Source: Rhodococcus sp. H36-A4 (lineage in GTDB: Bacteria > Actinomycetota > Actinomycetes > Mycobacteriales > Mycobacteriaceae). Taken from it: 64,000 nt of DNA. Shown here piece by piece: positions 1-13,677 of this stretch. The position numbers and the translations under genes were made by a program. The DNA is taken from the NCBI RefSeq assembly GCF_027158005.1, contig NZ_JAPVLQ010000006.1, positions 124,001 to 188,000 on the forward strand, read 5' to 3'. The notes under the pieces are model-generated. The model was given only the letters and a program-made list of their open reading frames with translations, ran no database searches and was not told the origin of the DNA. Each line of letters opens with the position of its first letter. Position 1 is the stretch's first letter.

Positions 1-1
1 C

Positions 2-852
2 CGTCCTGGGCATGCCGATTACTCGGGAATGTTGAAATACGGATTCGACGACGCCAGGCCGGTTCTCGAGCGGGCGAGTGCCCGTGAGACTGCCGCGCGG
101 GTGGCGATCGGCACCGTTGCGCGTAGCTTCTTGAAACAGGCACTCGGTGTCGATGTCGTGTCCCACGTCATTTCCATCGGTGCGTCGGACCCCTATGTCG
201 GTCCACCACCGTCCGGTGACGATCTCGACGCGATCGATGCGAGCCCGGTGCGGGCCTTCGATGCCGCTTCGGGTGAGTCGATGATCACCGAGATCGAGGC
301 TGCGAAGCGAGACGGCGACACCCTCGGCGGCGTTGTCGAGGTCGTCGTACATGGGCTTCCTGTCGGCCTCGGCTCGTTCGTCAGCGGAGATCGTAAGCTC
401 GATGCACGACTTGCTGCAGCGCTCATGGGAATTCAGGCGATCAAGGGCGTCGAGGTAGGTGACGGCTTCGAAACGGCCCGTCGTCGAGGCAGTGCCGCGC
501 ACGATGAGATCACCCCGGGCCCCGACGGCATCCTGCGATCGACCAATCGCGCAGGTGGTATCGAAGGTGGCATGACCAACGGTGAGCCTCTTCGCGTCCG
601 GGCAGCGATGAAGCCGATCTCGACTGTTCCTCGCGCGCTCGCGACGGTGGATATGTCGACCGGCGAAGAAGCCGTCGCGATCCATCAACGCTCCGATGTA
701 TGTGCGGTACCCGCTGCGGGCGTCGTAGCCGAGACGATGGTGGCTCTCGTTGTGGCGCAGGCGGTGCTCGAGAAGTTCGGTGGCGATTCGTTGGCGGAGA
801 CGACGAACAACGTCGCGCATTACCTGAAGGGCAACGCCGCCCGACCACCACG

Positions 853-856
<4 letters not shown>
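2..856 (+). CDS. aroC: Chorismate synthase, 5'-truncated by window edge
   Basis: Chorismate synthase removes phosphate from EPSP to form chorismate, the last common step of aromatic biosynthesis, in the cytoplasm with reduced FMN. The reading frame is open from base 2, and its first residues, [15 protein letters not shown], are a conserved internal block of the family. The true start therefore lies left of the window, and the ATG at 29 is internal. The conserved [12 protein letters not shown] block and the C-terminal segment around [12 protein letters not shown] are also visible. The stop overlaps the aroK start as ATGA, so translation is probably coupled within an aroC-aroK-aroB operon. Confidence 0.96.
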
Positions 857-2539
<1,683 letters not shown>

Positions 2540-2562
2540 TCGAGGCACGATCCGAATGGAAA

Positions 2563-2607
2563 ATCCCCCCTGCATCTTGGGCCCGAGGCCGAAGTTGCAG
2601 GGGGGAT
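2563..2607. terminator. Bidirectional hairpin terminator between aroB and the convergent membrane gene
   Basis: Perfect 12-bp arms ATCCCCCCTGCA (2563-2574) and TGCAGGGGGGAT (2596-2607) enclose a 21-nt loop that can itself pair partly (cttgggcc with ggccgaag, one mismatch). The right arm is followed by TTTCTT on the plus strand. The minus-strand side continues TTTTCC. It sits between two convergent genes, so it probably serves both. Confidence 0.85.
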
Positions 2608-2623
2608 TTCTTGTGTTCGGGAG

Positions 2624-3280
2624 TCAGTGTTCGGAACGATGCTCGCCGTGTGAAGTACCCTTCGGGTCCTCGGCGTCGGGCTGCACAGCCTGGAATACCT
2701 CGGTGTCCGCATTGTCGTCGGCCCATCGATTCTGGTCCGCTACCGAACTTTGGTCTGCCGCCGAACCCTGGTTCGAGGCGGTAGTCCCGGCGCCGACCAG
2801 ATGGCGATCGTGGCGTTCCTGTTCGTGGACTGCATCGGATGCGGCGAGCTTCTTCTTCGCCTCGCGTCCGACGAGCAGGCGGCCCAGGAACACCGAGATG
2901 GTCGCCGGGATGAAGATCAGAAGAATGGTGAACGCCGCACCGGAGGTCATTTCGAAGAACAATGAGTTCTGGCCGAGACTGAAGTCCACTATCAGCCCGA
3001 GCAGCCATGCGAGCAGTCCGGCGAGCAGACCGCCGAGGACTGCCGCCTTTAGCCATAGCATCGTCAGGTCGGCGCCGTAATCCGGGTCCGGGTTTGCGCG
3101 ACGGTCACGAATACCGTCGATGCCGGCCCATACGATGACTGCGAGCAAGACCACAGCCAAGCCCAACCATCGAAGCTGCGAACCGTGCAACGGCCACTGT
3201 GCAACTGCCAAACCCAGCAGAATTCGCACTCCGACGTTGATCAGTCCCATTCCGATTCCGCGTACCACCCACCCTGTCAT
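2624..3280 (-). CDS. Four-segment membrane protein (Rv2536-like, B-4DMT family)
   Basis: A 218-residue protein of unknown function. Hydrophobic segments are visible at about residues 6-24, 32-47, 73-95 and 106-130, with a short charged loop RDRRANPDPD between the second and third. A polar, Ala/Asp/His-rich cytoplasmic-looking tail follows, with no recognisable motif. Position next to aroB and pepQ on the opposite strand matches the M. tuberculosis Rv2536 neighbourhood, whose product is annotated as a B-4DMT-type transporter; that function is inherited, not shown. ATG at 3280 (MTGWVVRG) is preferred because the 49 residues upstream in frame are polar and lie in the pepQ promoter region. No strong ribosome site is seen. 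Confidence 0.75.
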   Translation of the reverse strand: MTGWVVRGIGMGLINVGVRILLGLAVAQWPLHGSQLRWLGLAVVLLAVIVWAGIDGIRDRRANPDPDYGADLTMLWLKAAVLGGLLAGLLAWLLGLIVDFSLGQNSLFFEMTSGAAFTILLIFIPATISVFLGRLLVGREAKKKLAASDAVHEQERHDRHLVGAGTTASNQGSAADQSSVADQNRWADDNADTEVFQAVQPDAEDPKGTSHGEHRSEH

Positions 3281-3385
3281 GGGGGACAGCGTATCCGTTT
3301 CGGGTCGGCACTGTGGCGGGCCCCACACGAACGGCGCCTTCGCGTCGCCCAGGGACCGAACTCGCGACGGCGGTACGTTGTAAGA

Positions 3386-4489
3386 ATGTCCGCAGATTTT
3401 GCTGCCCGCCGCTCGGCTCTCCGACACTCCCTGATCGCGAATGAACTCGACTCTCTGCTGGTCACAGACCTGCTGAACATTCGGTATCTCACCGGGTTCA
3501 CCGGATCGAACGCAGCGTTGATCGTCGGAACCGGTGATTCGTCACCGGATGAAAGCAGAACCGTGATCTGTACGGACGGCCGATATCTCAGTCAAGTCGC
3601 CGAGCAAGTCCCCGATCTTCGTGCCGTGATCGACCGGTCTTCTGCATCACATTTGCTGGCGAGCGAATATGCGCCGGCCGGCGGCTCAATCGGATTCGAG
3701 AGCCATGTCGTGACCGTCGATCAGCATCGCGGATGGAGTGAGGCACATGCCTCGCTCGATCTGGTGTGCAGTCCCGGTCTCGTCGAGGAACTTCGAATGG
3801 TGAAGGACGAGTACGAAGTCGGCTTGCTACGCGAGGCATGCCGCGCGGCAGACGACGCTTTTGCCGTGCTCGTCGAGCGAGGTTCGATCAGGCCTGGGCG
3901 TGCCGAGCTTGCCGTGGCACGTGAACTGGAGTCGCTGATGGTCGAACACGGCGCGGACGGGATTTCCTTCGAGACGATCGTGGCGGCGGGTCCGCATTCC
4001 GCAGTGCCGCATCATCGACCTACTGCGGCAATCCTGGAATCGGGCGACTTCGTAAAGTTCGATTTCGGCGCGCTGGTCGGCGGATATCACTCGGATATGA
4101 CCCGAACGGTGGTGATCGGAAACCCTGCGGATTGGCAGCGAGATGTGTACGAGCTGGTTCTGCGTGCTCAGGCAGCAGGCAGGAATGCGCTCGTCCCTGG
4201 TGTGAGCACTGCATTGGTGGACGCTGCGGCGCGGTCCGTCATCGAGGAAGCCGGGTATGGCGAACTGTTTCTGCACGGACTCGGCCACGGCGTCGGATTG
4301 GAGATCCACGAAGCGCCGGGAATCGCACGCACGAGCACCGGTACACTGCAGTGCGGTGCTGCTGTGACTGTAGAACCGGGTGTGTACTTCTCAGGGCGCG
4401 GAGGCGTTCGGATCGAAGACACACTCATTGTCCGCCCCGGCGGTCCTGAGCTTCTCACCATGACCAGCAAGCAACTCACTCTCGTGTGA
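3386..4489 (+). CDS. pepQ: Xaa-Pro dipeptidase / M24 aminopeptidase
   Basis: A cytoplasmic metallopeptidase of the M24 'pita bread' family that cleaves Xaa-Pro bonds. The creatinase-like N-terminal domain begins SALRHSLIANELDSLLVTD. The catalytic domain carries all five metal ligands: D226 and D237 (FDFGALVGGYHSDMTRT), H301 (HGLGHGVGLEIH), E330 (TVEPGVY) and E344 (VRIEDT). Length 367 matches the mycobacterial protein. The ATG lies directly after GTTGTAAGA with no clear Shine-Dalgarno, so a leaderless or near-leaderless transcript is likely. The longer in-frame extension would run under the divergent membrane gene. It is followed by efp, as in related genomes. Confidence 0.94.
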   Translation: MSADFAARRSALRHSLIANELDSLLVTDLLNIRYLTGFTGSNAALIVGTGDSSPDESRTVICTDGRYLSQVAEQVPDLRAVIDRSSASHLLASEYAPAGGSIGFESHVVTVDQHRGWSEAHASLDLVCSPGLVEELRMVKDEYEVGLLREACRAADDAFAVLVERGSIRPGRAELAVARELESLMVEHGADGISFETIVAAGPHSAVPHHRPTAAILESGDFVKFDFGALVGGYHSDMTRTVVIGNPADWQRDVYELVLRAQAAGRNALVPGVSTALVDAAARSVIEEAGYGELFLHGLGHGVGLEIHEAPGIARTSTGTLQCGAAVTVEPGVYFSGRGGVRIEDTLIVRPGGPELLTMTSKQLTLV

Positions 4490-4543
4490 CATCACGGTCA
4501 CTGCGAGATAAGAACACGCGAACACGAGGAGACATAAAAGCCA

Positions 4544-5107
4544 GTGGCTTCCACCAGCGATTTCAAGAATGGTCTCGTCCTCAGCATCGATAACCAGTTG
4601 TGGACGATCACCGAATTCCAGCATGTGAAGCCGGGTAAGGGCCCCGCGTTCGTGCGTACCAAACTCAAGAACGTCCTGTCCGGCAAAGTCGTCGACAAGA
4701 CGTTCAATGCCGGAGTCAAGGTCGAGACGGCTACGGTCGATCGTCGTGACATGACGTACCTGTACCACGACGGCACCGACTATGTATTCATGGACGCCGA
4801 CACCTTCGACCAGCTCGCCATCCCGGAGGCAACGGTCGGCGACGGCGCTCGATTCCTGCTCGAGAACCTTCGGGTTCAGATCGCGATGCACGAGGGTTCA
4901 CCGCTCTATGTGGAGCTACCGGTGACGGTCGAACTCGAGGTCAAGCACACCGACCCGGGCCTGCAGGGCGACCGCTCGACCGGAGGCACGAAGCCTGCCA
5001 CTTTGGAGACCGGCGCCGAGATCTCGGTTCCGCTGTTCATCAACACCGGTGACAAGCTGAAGGTCGATTCGCGCGACGGAAACTACCTTGGGCGTGTGAA
5101 TTCCTAA
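4544..5107 (+). CDS. efp: Elongation factor P
   Basis: EF-P binds between the P and E sites of the ribosome and relieves stalling at polyproline stretches. The 187-residue product has the three-domain EF-P length. The tip loop [10 protein letters not shown] carries K32, the residue at the modification position in other bacteria, and the C-terminal domain ends [11 protein letters not shown], the family signature. GTG start with a GAGGAGA ribosome site 11 bases upstream. Transcribed with pepQ in front (54-base gap) and nusB one base after its stop. Confidence 0.97.
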   Translation: MASTSDFKNGLVLSIDNQLWTITEFQHVKPGKGPAFVRTKLKNVLSGKVVDKTFNAGVKVETATVDRRDMTYLYHDGTDYVFMDADTFDQLAIPEATVGDGARFLLENLRVQIAMHEGSPLYVELPVTVELEVKHTDPGLQGDRSTGGTKPATLETGAEISVPLFINTGDKLKVDSRDGNYLGRVNS

Positions 5108-5108
5108 C

Positions 5109-5684
5109 GTGTCGTCCAAGAAGGTAGCAGCGCGCACCGAGCCCGTGAAGAAGCTCGGTGCGCGCCATAAGGCCCGCAAGCGCGCTGTAGATTTCCTGTT
5201 CGAGGCGGAGGCACGTGACACCGATCCGGTGAACCTCGCCAAAGAACGCATAGAGCTTGCTCGCGCGGACGATTCGATCGCCCCCGTGAGCGAGTACACC
5301 GAGACGTTGGTGGTCGGTGTGGCCGAGAACCTTGATCGGCTCGACGGAGTGATCTCCGATCATCTCAACGACTGGACACTCAAGAGGCTGCCCGCGGTGG
5401 ATCGTGCGATTCTTCGCGTTGCGGTATGGGAGTTGTTCCACGCTGTCGACGTTCCCCCCGTCGTTGCGGTGGACGAAGCAGTCGAACTCGCCAAGCAGCT
5501 GTCCACCGATGATTCACCGTCGTTCGTCAACGGCGTACTCGGCCAAATCGTCCTCGTCGCGCCGCAGGTTCGCGCGGCGGCAGCGGCGGTGTCTTCGCGC
5601 GTTGCAACTCCCAGTTCTCAGCCGGACGACACTGGCGAAGACACCGCATCGGTCGAAAACCGAAAGCCCGCTTCCGACGAGTAA
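5109..5684 (+). CDS. nusB: Transcription antitermination factor NusB
   Basis: NusB pairs with NusE (ribosomal S10) on boxA RNA to promote rRNA antitermination. The 191-residue protein contains the helical NusB core: [14 protein letters not shown] near the N-terminus, [16 protein letters not shown] in the centre, and DEAVELAKQ followed by [10 protein letters not shown], the family's most conserved block. The last 40 or so residues are an acidic, Ser/Asp/Glu-rich tail not needed for the fold. GTG start lies one base after the efp stop, so efp and nusB are almost certainly co-transcribed. Confidence 0.96.
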   Translation: MSSKKVAARTEPVKKLGARHKARKRAVDFLFEAEARDTDPVNLAKERIELARADDSIAPVSEYTETLVVGVAENLDRLDGVISDHLNDWTLKRLPAVDRAILRVAVWELFHAVDVPPVVAVDEAVELAKQLSTDDSPSFVNGVLGQIVLVAPQVRAAAAAVSSRVATPSSQPDDTGEDTASVENRKPASDE

Positions 5685-5765
5685 TGTCCGTCACGCCAGG
5701 CTGCCCCGGCAGTGCTCGAGGGGGTGATGCATTGCTAGGCTGTCCAATTGTCAGACATCCTTTAA

Positions 5766-6397
<632 letters not shown>

Positions 6398-6398
<1 letters not shown>

Positions 6399-7345
6399 TG
6401 AAGCATCTTCTGTCCGTGGCCGACCTGACCGTCGAGTCTGCAACACAGCTGTTGGACGAGGCCGATCGTTTCGAGCAGGCGTTGCTCGGCCGTGAGGTCA
6501 AGAAGCTTCCAACCCTTCGCGGCCGCACCATCATGACGGTGTTCTTCGAGAACTCGACCAGGACCCGCGTCTCGTTCGAGGTCGCCGGAAAGTGGATGAG
6601 CGCCGATGTCATCAACGTCAGTGCAAGCAGCTCATCGGTTTCGAAAGGTGAATCACTTCGCGATACGGCGATGACGCTGCGTGCCGCAGGAGCCGACGCA
6701 TTGATAGTGCGACACCCGGCATCGGGCGCCGCACACCAGATCGCGTCGTGGACGGCAGGGCAGGGTGAAGGCACTGGCCCGGCGGTGATCAACGCGGGAG
6801 ACGGCACGCATGAGCATCCCACCCAGGCGCTTCTCGACGCGTTGACACTGAGGCAGCGTCTCGGGACCATCGCAGGCAAACGAGTAGCCATCGTCGGTGA
6901 CATCCTGCACAGTCGAGTCGCAAGGTCCAACGCGTTCCTGCTGTCGATGCTCGGAGCCGAAGTGGTGCTGATCGCACCTCCGACGCTCATGCCGGTCGGA
7001 GCGTCGAGCTGGCCGGTTCGGGTATCGCACAATATCGATGCCGAGCTGCCTGGGCTCGATGCCGTGCTGATGCTTCGAGTGCAGGCAGAACGAATGAACG
7101 GGGGGTTCTTTCCCTCGGCTCGCGAATACTCGATCACGTACGGGTTGTCGCAGAAGCGTATGGATTTGCTGCCAGAGCACGCGATCGTATTGCATCCCGG
7201 TCCGATGCTTCGTGGCATGGAGATTGCGTCCTCGGTGGCTGATTCTCCGAGAACTGCTGTGCTGCAACAGGTTACGAATGGAGTTCACGTGCGCATGGCT
7301 GTGCTGTTTCGGTTGCTCGTCGGCTCGGACGGAGGAGCGGAATGA
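6398..7345 (+). CDS. pyrB: Aspartate carbamoyltransferase catalytic subunit
   Basis: Condenses carbamoyl phosphate with L-aspartate, the committed step of pyrimidine synthesis. The carbamoyl-phosphate motif S53-T-R-T-R57 lies in [13 protein letters not shown], followed by [13 protein letters not shown]. The aspartate-binding half includes [13 protein letters not shown] and the late HPGPML motif (H266). At 315 residues it is a standard catalytic chain. No pyrI regulatory subunit is nearby, as usual in actinobacteria. The ATG overlaps the pyrR stop and its own stop overlaps the pyrC start. Confidence 0.97.
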
Positions 7346-8643
7346 GCGTTGTACTCACCGGTGTACTCGTCTACGGCGAGAGCCCGGAAACAGACATACT
7401 GATCGACGACGGTCAGATCGTGGCGATCGGGACAGATCTCGATGTCGGTGACGCCGAAGTCGTCGATTCGCGCGGACAGATCGTGCTGCCCGGTTTCGTC
7501 GACCTGCATACGCACCTGCGCGAACCCGGCCGCGAAGACACCGAGACCATCGAATCCGGTTCGGCTGCTGCCGCCCTCGGCGGCTACACCGCAGTGTTCG
7601 CGATGGCGAACACGTCCCCGGTCGCCGACTCGGTAGTGGTTACCGATTATGTGTGGCGACGCGGTCAAGAGGTCGGCCTCGTGGACGTGCATCCGGTAGG
7701 TGCTGTCACCGTCGGGCTCGAAGGAAAGCAACTCGCCGAGATGGCGATCATGGCCGCGGGCGTAGGCAAGGTACGCATGTTCTCCGACGACGGGCATTGC
7801 GTCGACGATCCGTTGATCATGCGGCGCGCGCTCGAGTATTCGAGTTCGCTCGGAGTCCTGATTGCACAACATGCCGAGGAGCCTCGGCTGACGGTCGGGG
7901 CCATCGCTCACGAAGGCCCTACGGCCGCGCGATTGGGACTTGCAGGTTGGCCGCGAGCAGCGGAAGAGTCGATCGTCGCCCGCGACGCTCTTCTCGCGCG
8001 AGACGCCGGTGCGAGGGTGCACATTTGCCATGCATCGACTGCGGGAACCGTCGCCCTACTCGCGTGGGCACGCGGTCAGGGCATTTCGATCACCGCCGAG
8101 GTGACACCGCATCACTTGCTTCTCGACGACTCACGGCTCGAAACGTACGACGCGATCAACAGGGTGAACCCGCCTTTGCGTGAGACATCGGACGTCGAGG
8201 CGCTCCGGCGCGGTCTGGCCGACGGCACGATCGACTGCGTCGCGACGGACCACGCGCCTCACGCCGAACAGGACAAGTGCTGCGAGTTCGCGCAGGCGAA
8301 GCCTGGGATGCTCGGGTTGGAGACCGCACTGTCGATTGTTGTGCAGACGATGGTCGAGCCGGGACTACTCGACTGGCGAGGAGTTGCCCGCGTCATGAGC
8401 GAGCGGCCGGCGGAGATCGTGGGACTGCCGGATCAGGGCAGGCCTATCGAGGTCGGTGAGATCGCGAATCTCACCGTCGTGGATCCGAAAGCAAGCTGGA
8501 CCGTCACGGGAAAGAATTTGGCGAGTGTCGCTGACAACACACCGTTCGAATCGATGACGTTCTCGGCAAAAGTGACCACCACGCTGCTCCGCGGGCGCAT
8601 CACCGCACGCAACGGTGTGATCCGAACGCCGACAGGAGCGTAA
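7342..8643 (+). CDS. pyrC: Dihydroorotase (class I)
   Basis: Cyclises N-carbamoyl-aspartate to dihydroorotate. The 433-residue amidohydrolase starts with a small beta domain and has the zinc motif H56-T-H58-LREPG. Later come VHICHAST and [11 protein letters not shown] with further metal-binding histidines, CVATDHAPH with the catalytic aspartate, and the C-terminal IGLP-type segment around [11 protein letters not shown]. The class I layout agrees with other Gram-positive enzymes. Start overlaps the pyrB stop (ATGA); the next gene begins 5 bases after its stop. Confidence 0.97.
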   Translation: MSVVLTGVLVYGESPETDILIDDGQIVAIGTDLDVGDAEVVDSRGQIVLPGFVDLHTHLREPGREDTETIESGSAAAALGGYTAVFAMANTSPVADSVVVTDYVWRRGQEVGLVDVHPVGAVTVGLEGKQLAEMAIMAAGVGKVRMFSDDGHCVDDPLIMRRALEYSSSLGVLIAQHAEEPRLTVGAIAHEGPTAARLGLAGWPRAAEESIVARDALLARDAGARVHICHASTAGTVALLAWARGQGISITAEVTPHHLLLDDSRLETYDAINRVNPPLRETSDVEALRRGLADGTIDCVATDHAPHAEQDKCCEFAQAKPGMLGLETALSIVVQTMVEPGLLDWRGVARVMSERPAEIVGLPDQGRPIEVGEIANLTVVDPKASWTVTGKNLASVADNTPFESMTFSAKVTTTLLRGRITARNGVIRTPTGA

Positions 8644-8648
8644 GGCAC

Positions 8649-9185
8649 ATGGACAGAGTTCTCATCGTCGTTGCGTTCGTCGTGTTCTGGGTTCTGATGA
8701 TCATGTTGATCTTCTGGGGCTGGCGAGGACGGCAGAAACGGCAGGCAGATCGAATCGGCACTTTCCCGGAGGTGCCGTCGGATATCGGCAGCACGGTGCT
8801 CGAGCCGTCGACGGGTCTGTATGTCGGCAGCACCATAGCGCCCAGCTGGCAGGACCGTATAGCGGTCGGTGACATCGGTCATCGGGCCACCGCCGAGCTC
8901 TCACGGCACCAGCACGGCATCTTGTTGGTACGAACCGGCGAATCCACTATTTGGATTCCTGAGGAGTCGATTCGCGCAATCCGAACCGAGCGTGGGCTCG
9001 CAGGCAAGGTCATGAGCAAGGACGGGCTTCTGGTGATCCGTTGGGAATTACCCACGGGCACCGAGATAGACACCGGATTTCGCGCCGACGACAAATTTGT
9101 CTACCCGGCGTGGGTCGACACAGATACAACTACTGATTCCGGCTCGAGTGCCGGTACAGATGATTCGAAGGAGACACCCGCGTGA
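8649..9185 (+). CDS. Single-span membrane protein with PH-like domain, Rv1382-like
   Basis: Function unknown. The 178-residue product has one N-terminal transmembrane segment (about residues 4-24, [20 protein letters not shown]), a basic stop-transfer stretch [10 protein letters not shown], then a soluble domain of about 100 residues with alternating beta segments ([22 protein letters not shown]). A Thr/Ser/Asp tail ends it. It sits between pyrC and carA exactly as Rv1382 does in M. tuberculosis, so the place in the pyr operon is conserved although no pyrimidine role is known. Its stop overlaps the carA start by four bases. Confidence 0.8.
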   Translation: MDRVLIVVAFVVFWVLMIMLIFWGWRGRQKRQADRIGTFPEVPSDIGSTVLEPSTGLYVGSTIAPSWQDRIAVGDIGHRATAELSRHQHGILLVRTGESTIWIPEESIRAIRTERGLAGKVMSKDGLLVIRWELPTGTEIDTGFRADDKFVYPAWVDTDTTTDSGSSAGTDDSKETPA

Positions 9186-10312
9186 GCAGCGCAGTTCTTG
9201 TTCTGGAGGACGGCCGGACGTTTCGCGGCACAACTTTCGGGGCCGAAGGTCGAACTCTCGGCGAAGCAGTGTTCTGCACCGGAATGACCGGCTATCAGGA
9301 AACTCTCACCGATCCCAGTTACCACCGCCAGATCGTGGTGGCCACCGCTCCCCAAATCGGCAACACGGGCTGGAACCAAGAGGACGGTGAAGCCTCCAGC
9401 GCAAGTGACCCCAACAAGATTTGGGTGGCAGGGTACGTCGTACGCGATCCAGCGCGCCGTCCGTCGAGCTGGCGTTCGACCGGAACGCTGCAGGACGAGC
9501 TCGAGAAACAGAGCATCGTCGGCATCGCCGGAATCGACACCCGGGCGCTGGTACGTCACCTCCGCACCCGTGGATCCATGCGTGCAGGTGTGTTCTCCGG
9601 AGATGCACTCGGAAGCACCGACAAGATGCTCGAGCAGGTACTCGATCAGCCATCGATGCTGGGAGCCGACCTCGCCGGCGAAGTGACCACGGCTTCGAGC
9701 TACACGATCGAGCCTGCAGGCGAGAGTCGATTCACCGTTGTCGCAGTCGACCTCGGTATCAAGACGAACACTCCTCGGATGTTTGCCGAGCGCGGTGTCC
9801 GAGTGCACGTAGTGCCCTCGACGACGAGCATCGAGCAGATTCTGGAATTGAATCCGGACGGCGTCTTTCTCTCGAACGGACCCGGGGACCCAGCGACCGC
9901 GGACTCCAGTGTTGCCCTCACCCGGAGCGTTCTCGAGCGGGACCTGCCACTCTTCGGCATCTGCTTCGGCAACCAGATCTTCGGACGCGCCCTCGGGCGC
10001 TCTACCTACAAGATGAAGTTCGGCCATCGTGGAATGAACATCCCGGTGGTCGAACACACCACGGGCCGGATCGCCATCACTGCGCAGAACCACGGTTTCG
10101 CGCTCGAAGGTGAGGCCGGCGAAGAATTCGACACCGACTTCGGCCGAGCGCGCGTCAGCCACACGTGCGCCAACGACGGCACCGTCGAAGGCGTCGAACT
10201 GTTGAGCGGGCGGGCATTCTCCGTCCAGTACCACCCCGAGGCCGCGGCCGGTCCACACGACGCCGCATATCTCTTCGATCGTTTCACCAGCGTCCTTCAG
10301 GAGAAGAAGTAA
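9182..10312 (+). CDS. carA: Carbamoyl-phosphate synthase small (glutaminase) subunit
   Basis: Hydrolyses glutamine and passes ammonia to CarB. The 376-residue chain has the CarA-specific N-terminal domain ([32 protein letters not shown]) and a C-terminal class I amidotransferase domain. The catalytic triad is visible: C261 in FGICFGNQ, H351 and E353 in YHPEA. GTG start follows GAAGGAGA. It lies inside the pyr operon, supplying carbamoyl phosphate for both pyrimidines and arginine; no arg gene is nearby. Its stop overlaps carB as TAATG. Confidence 0.97.
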   Translation: MSSAVLVLEDGRTFRGTTFGAEGRTLGEAVFCTGMTGYQETLTDPSYHRQIVVATAPQIGNTGWNQEDGEASSASDPNKIWVAGYVVRDPARRPSSWRSTGTLQDELEKQSIVGIAGIDTRALVRHLRTRGSMRAGVFSGDALGSTDKMLEQVLDQPSMLGADLAGEVTTASSYTIEPAGESRFTVVAVDLGIKTNTPRMFAERGVRVHVVPSTTSIEQILELNPDGVFLSNGPGDPATADSSVALTRSVLERDLPLFGICFGNQIFGRALGRSTYKMKFGHRGMNIPVVEHTTGRIAITAQNHGFALEGEAGEEFDTDFGRARVSHTCANDGTVEGVELLSGRAFSVQYHPEAAAGPHDAAYLFDRFTSVLQEKK

Positions 10313-13300
10313 TGCCACGCCGCACAGACCTGAGCCATGTACTGGTCATCGGATCGGGACCGATCGTGATCGGTCAGGCCTGCGAGTTCGATTATTCGGG
10401 AACCCAGGCTTGTCGCGTACTGCGCGAAGAGGGCCTGCGAGTCAGCCTGGTCAACTCCAACCCGGCGACGATCATGACCGACCCGGAATTCGCCGACGCG
10501 ACCTACGTCGAGCCGATCACCGCCGAGTTCATCGAAAAGATCTTCGCCCGGGAGGCCGAACAGGGTCACCCCATCGAAGCTGTTCTCGCGACTCTCGGCG
10601 GTCAGACCGCCCTCAACGCGGCCGTCGCGTTGCACGAGCAGGGAATTCTGACCAAGTACGGTGTCGAGCTGATCGGCGCCGATTTCGACGCCATTCAGCG
10701 CGGCGAAGATCGACAGAAGTTCAAGGACATCGTCGCCAAAGTCGGCGGCGAGTCCGCGAAGTCGGCTGTCTGCTACACGATGGACGAGGCGCGAGCTGCC
10801 GTCGAAGAACTCGGATTTCCCGTCGTCGTGCGCCCGTCGTTCACCATGGGTGGGCTCGGCTCCGGAATGGCATACAACGACACCGATCTGACGCGTATCG
10901 CCGGCGGCGGGCTGTCTGCCTCGCCGACCGCGAACGTCCTCATCGAGGAGTCGATCCTCGGCTGGAAAGAGTACGAACTCGAACTCATGCGGGACAGTCG
11001 CGACAACGTCGTGATCGTCTGCTCCATCGAGAACGTCGATCCGGTCGGTGTGCACACCGGTGACTCGGTGACCGTTGCTCCGGCGATGACACTCACCGAC
11101 CGCGAGTACCAGGCCATGCGTGACCTCTCCATCGACATTCTGCGTGAGGTGGGCGTCGATACCGGTGGCTGCAACATTCAGTTCGCGATGGACCCTGCCG
11201 ATGGCCGGCTCGTGGTCATCGAAATGAATCCGCGGGTGTCGCGGTCTTCGGCGCTGGCATCGAAGGCGACGGGGTATCCGATCGCAAAGATGGCCGCCAA
11301 GCTCGCCATCGGGTACACACTCGACGAGATCGTCAACGACATCACCAGGGAAACGCCTGCGTGCTTCGAGCCCACTCTCGACTACGTGGTGGTCAAGGCG
11401 CCGAGGTTCGCATTCGAGAAGTTCCCTGGCGCGGACGGTACCCTCACCACCACGATGAAGTCCGTCGGTGAGGCGATGTCGATCGGACGCAACTTCACCG
11501 AGGCGTTCGGAAAGGTCATGCGTTCGCTCGAAACCAAGCGCGCGGGTTACTGGACCGGCCCCGAAGTGACCTGGCCGAGCGATGCCGAAGGCGATCCTGC
11601 GGAGGACCTTGAGGGACTGCTCGCTGATCTGGCCGTTCCGCAGGACGGCCGCATGTACGGCATCGAGAAGGCATTTGCTCTCGGCGCGACGGTCGAGCAA
11701 TTGTTCGAATCCACCAAGATCGATCCGTGGTTCCTCGATCAATTCCAGCTGATCCACGAGCTCGGCAACGATATCCGCGTTGCAGCAGAGTTCGACGAAG
11801 CCCTGCTGCGCCAGGCGAAGTACCACGGACTCTCGGATCGCCAGATCGCTGCGCTTCGACCCGAACTCGGCGACGAAGACGGCGTCCGGGCTTTGCGAGG
11901 TGAACTCGGCGTCCACCCGGTCTACAAGACGGTCGACACCTGCGCCGCGGAATTCGAAGCGAAGACGCCCTACCACTACGGCACCTACGAACTCGATCCC
12001 GAAGCCGAGTCCGAGGTCACCGAGCAACGCGAACGCGACAAGGTTCTGATCCTCGGATCGGGACCGAACCGTATCGGCCAGGGAATCGAATTCGACTACT
12101 CGTGTGTTCACGCTGCGCAGACGCTGTCCGAAGCCGGGTACGAGACGGTCATGATCAACTGCAACCCCGAAACCGTCTCCACCGACTACGACACGGCCGA
12201 CCGCCTGTACTTCGAACCGCTCACCTTCGAGGACGTGCTCGAGGTCTACCGAGCCGAGGCACAGTCGGGCACGGTAGCGGGCGTCATCGTTCAGCTCGGT
12301 GGTCAGACTCCACTCGGCCTGGCGAAACGGCTGAAAGCAGCGGGCGTTCCGATCGTCGGCACCAGCCCGGAAGCAATCGACCTCGCGGAGGACCGTGGTG
12401 AATTCGGTCGCGTCCTGAACGAAGCCGGTTTGCCCGCACCGAAATTCGGCACTGCGACGACCTTCGACGGTGCGCGCGATATCGCGGCACGCATCGGATA
12501 CCCCGTCCTCGTACGTCCGTCGTACGTTCTCGGTGGGCGCGGGATGGAAATCGTGTACGACGAGCCGTCATTGGCCGGGTACATCGACCGAGCAACCGAG
12601 ATCTCGCACGACAGGCCCGTTCTCGTCGACCGCTTCCTCGAGGATGCCGTCGAAATCGATGTCGATGCACTGTGCGACGGCACCGAGGTGTACCTCGGTG
12701 GTGTGATGGAACATATAGAAGAAGCCGGTATCCACTCCGGTGACTCGGCCTGTGCGCTTCCACCGATCACGCTCGGCAGAGCCGATATCGAGAACGTTCG
12801 TCGCTCGACCGAACTCCTCGCGAAGGGGATCGGCGTCAAGGGCCTTCTCAACGTTCAGTACGCGCTCAAGGACGACATTCTGTATGTCCTGGAAGCGAAT
12901 CCGCGTGCCAGTCGCACGGTGCCGTTCGTCTCGAAGGCGACGGCAGTCCAGCTCGCGAAAGCATGTGCTCGGGTCATGATGGGCGAGTCGATTGCCGATC
13001 TACGCGTCAGCGGCATGCTTCCTGCGGTCGGTGACGGCGGGACCACACCGCTCGATGCACCTATCGCCGTCAAGGAAGCGGTGTTGCCGTTCAACCGGTT
13101 CCGTCGCGCCGACGGCACCGGCGTCGATACTCTGCTGAGTCCGGAGATGAAGTCTACCGGCGAGGTGATGGGAATCGACGCCGATTTCGGCACGGCATTC
13201 GCCAAGAGTCAGACTGCGGCGTACGGATCGCTTCCACTCTCCGGTGCGGTGTTCGTATCTGTCGCCAACAAGGACAAGCGTTCCCTGATCTTTCCCGTCA

Positions 13301-13677
13301 AACGCCTTGCCGATCTTGGCTTCACAATTCTCGCCACCGAGGGAACCGCAGAGGTCCTGCGGCGCAACGGGATCACCTGCGAGCAGGTGTACAAGCAGTC
13401 CGGCGAGGAAGTCCCGGAAGGAAAAACGACGATCGTCGCACGCATACTCGCCGGCGACATCGCGATGGTGATCAACACGCCCTACGGCAATTCGGGTCCG
13501 CGCGTCGACGGGTACGAGATTCGGAGTGCGGCCGTGGCACAGAACATCCCGTGCATCACGACGGTCCAGGGTGCTTCGGCGGCCGTGCAAGGTATCGAAG
13601 CCTCCATCGCAGGCGGTATCGGAGTTCGCTCGCTTCAGGATCTGCATGCCGCGATGGCCGGACGCGGTCAGGCATGA
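10312..13677 (+). CDS. carB: Carbamoyl-phosphate synthase large subunit
   Basis: Makes carbamoyl phosphate from bicarbonate, ammonia and two ATP. The 1121-residue protein shows the expected internal duplication: two ATP-grasp halves starting with [20 protein letters not shown] near residue 10 and [19 protein letters not shown] near residue 580, each with an LGGQT block ([19 protein letters not shown]). The C-terminal allosteric MGS-type domain ([13 protein letters not shown] onward) ends near [16 protein letters not shown] at 10312 is chosen because it overlaps the carA stop; the longer frame to 10165 lies inside carA. Confidence 0.98.
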   Translation: MPRRTDLSHVLVIGSGPIVIGQACEFDYSGTQACRVLREEGLRVSLVNSNPATIMTDPEFADATYVEPITAEFIEKIFAREAEQGHPIEAVLATLGGQTALNAAVALHEQGILTKYGVELIGADFDAIQRGEDRQKFKDIVAKVGGESAKSAVCYTMDEARAAVEELGFPVVVRPSFTMGGLGSGMAYNDTDLTRIAGGGLSASPTANVLIEESILGWKEYELELMRDSRDNVVIVCSIENVDPVGVHTGDSVTVAPAMTLTDREYQAMRDLSIDILREVGVDTGGCNIQFAMDPADGRLVVIEMNPRVSRSSALASKATGYPIAKMAAKLAIGYTLDEIVNDITRETPACFEPTLDYVVVKAPRFAFEKFPGADGTLTTTMKSVGEAMSIGRNFTEAFGKVMRSLETKRAGYWTGPEVTWPSDAEGDPAEDLEGLLADLAVPQDGRMYGIEKAFALGATVEQLFESTKIDPWFLDQFQLIHELGNDIRVAAEFDEALLRQAKYHGLSDRQIAALRPELGDEDGVRALRGELGVHPVYKTVDTCAAEFEAKTPYHYGTYELDPEAESEVTEQRERDKVLILGSGPNRIGQGIEFDYSCVHAAQTLSEAGYETVMINCNPETVSTDYDTADRLYFEPLTFEDVLEVYRAEAQSGTVAGVIVQLGGQTPLGLAKRLKAAGVPIVGTSPEAIDLAEDRGEFGRVLNEAGLPAPKFGTATTFDGARDIAARIGYPVLVRPSYVLGGRGMEIVYDEPSLAGYIDRATEISHDRPVLVDRFLEDAVEIDVDALCDGTEVYLGGVMEHIEEAGIHSGDSACALPPITLGRADIENVRRSTELLAKGIGVKGLLNVQYALKDDILYVLEANPRASRTVPFVSKATAVQLAKACARVMMGESIADLRVSGMLPAVGDGGTTPLDAPIAVKEAVLPFNRFRRADGTGVDTLLSPEMKSTGEVMGIDADFGTAFAKSQTAAYGSLPLSGAVFVSVANKDKRSLIFPVKRLADLGFTILATEGTAEVLRRNGITCEQVYKQSGEEVPEGKTTIVARILAGDIAMVINTPYGNSGPRVDGYEIRSAAVAQNIPCITTVQGASAAVQGIEASIAGGIGVRSLQDLHAAMAGRGQA

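Noticed and set aside
10297-12111. 604-codon minus-strand frame opposite carB
   Set aside because: Longest antisense frame in the window, but it mirrors carB, which has full two-domain motifs. Its sequence is an Arg/Val/Asp-rich shadow without domains.
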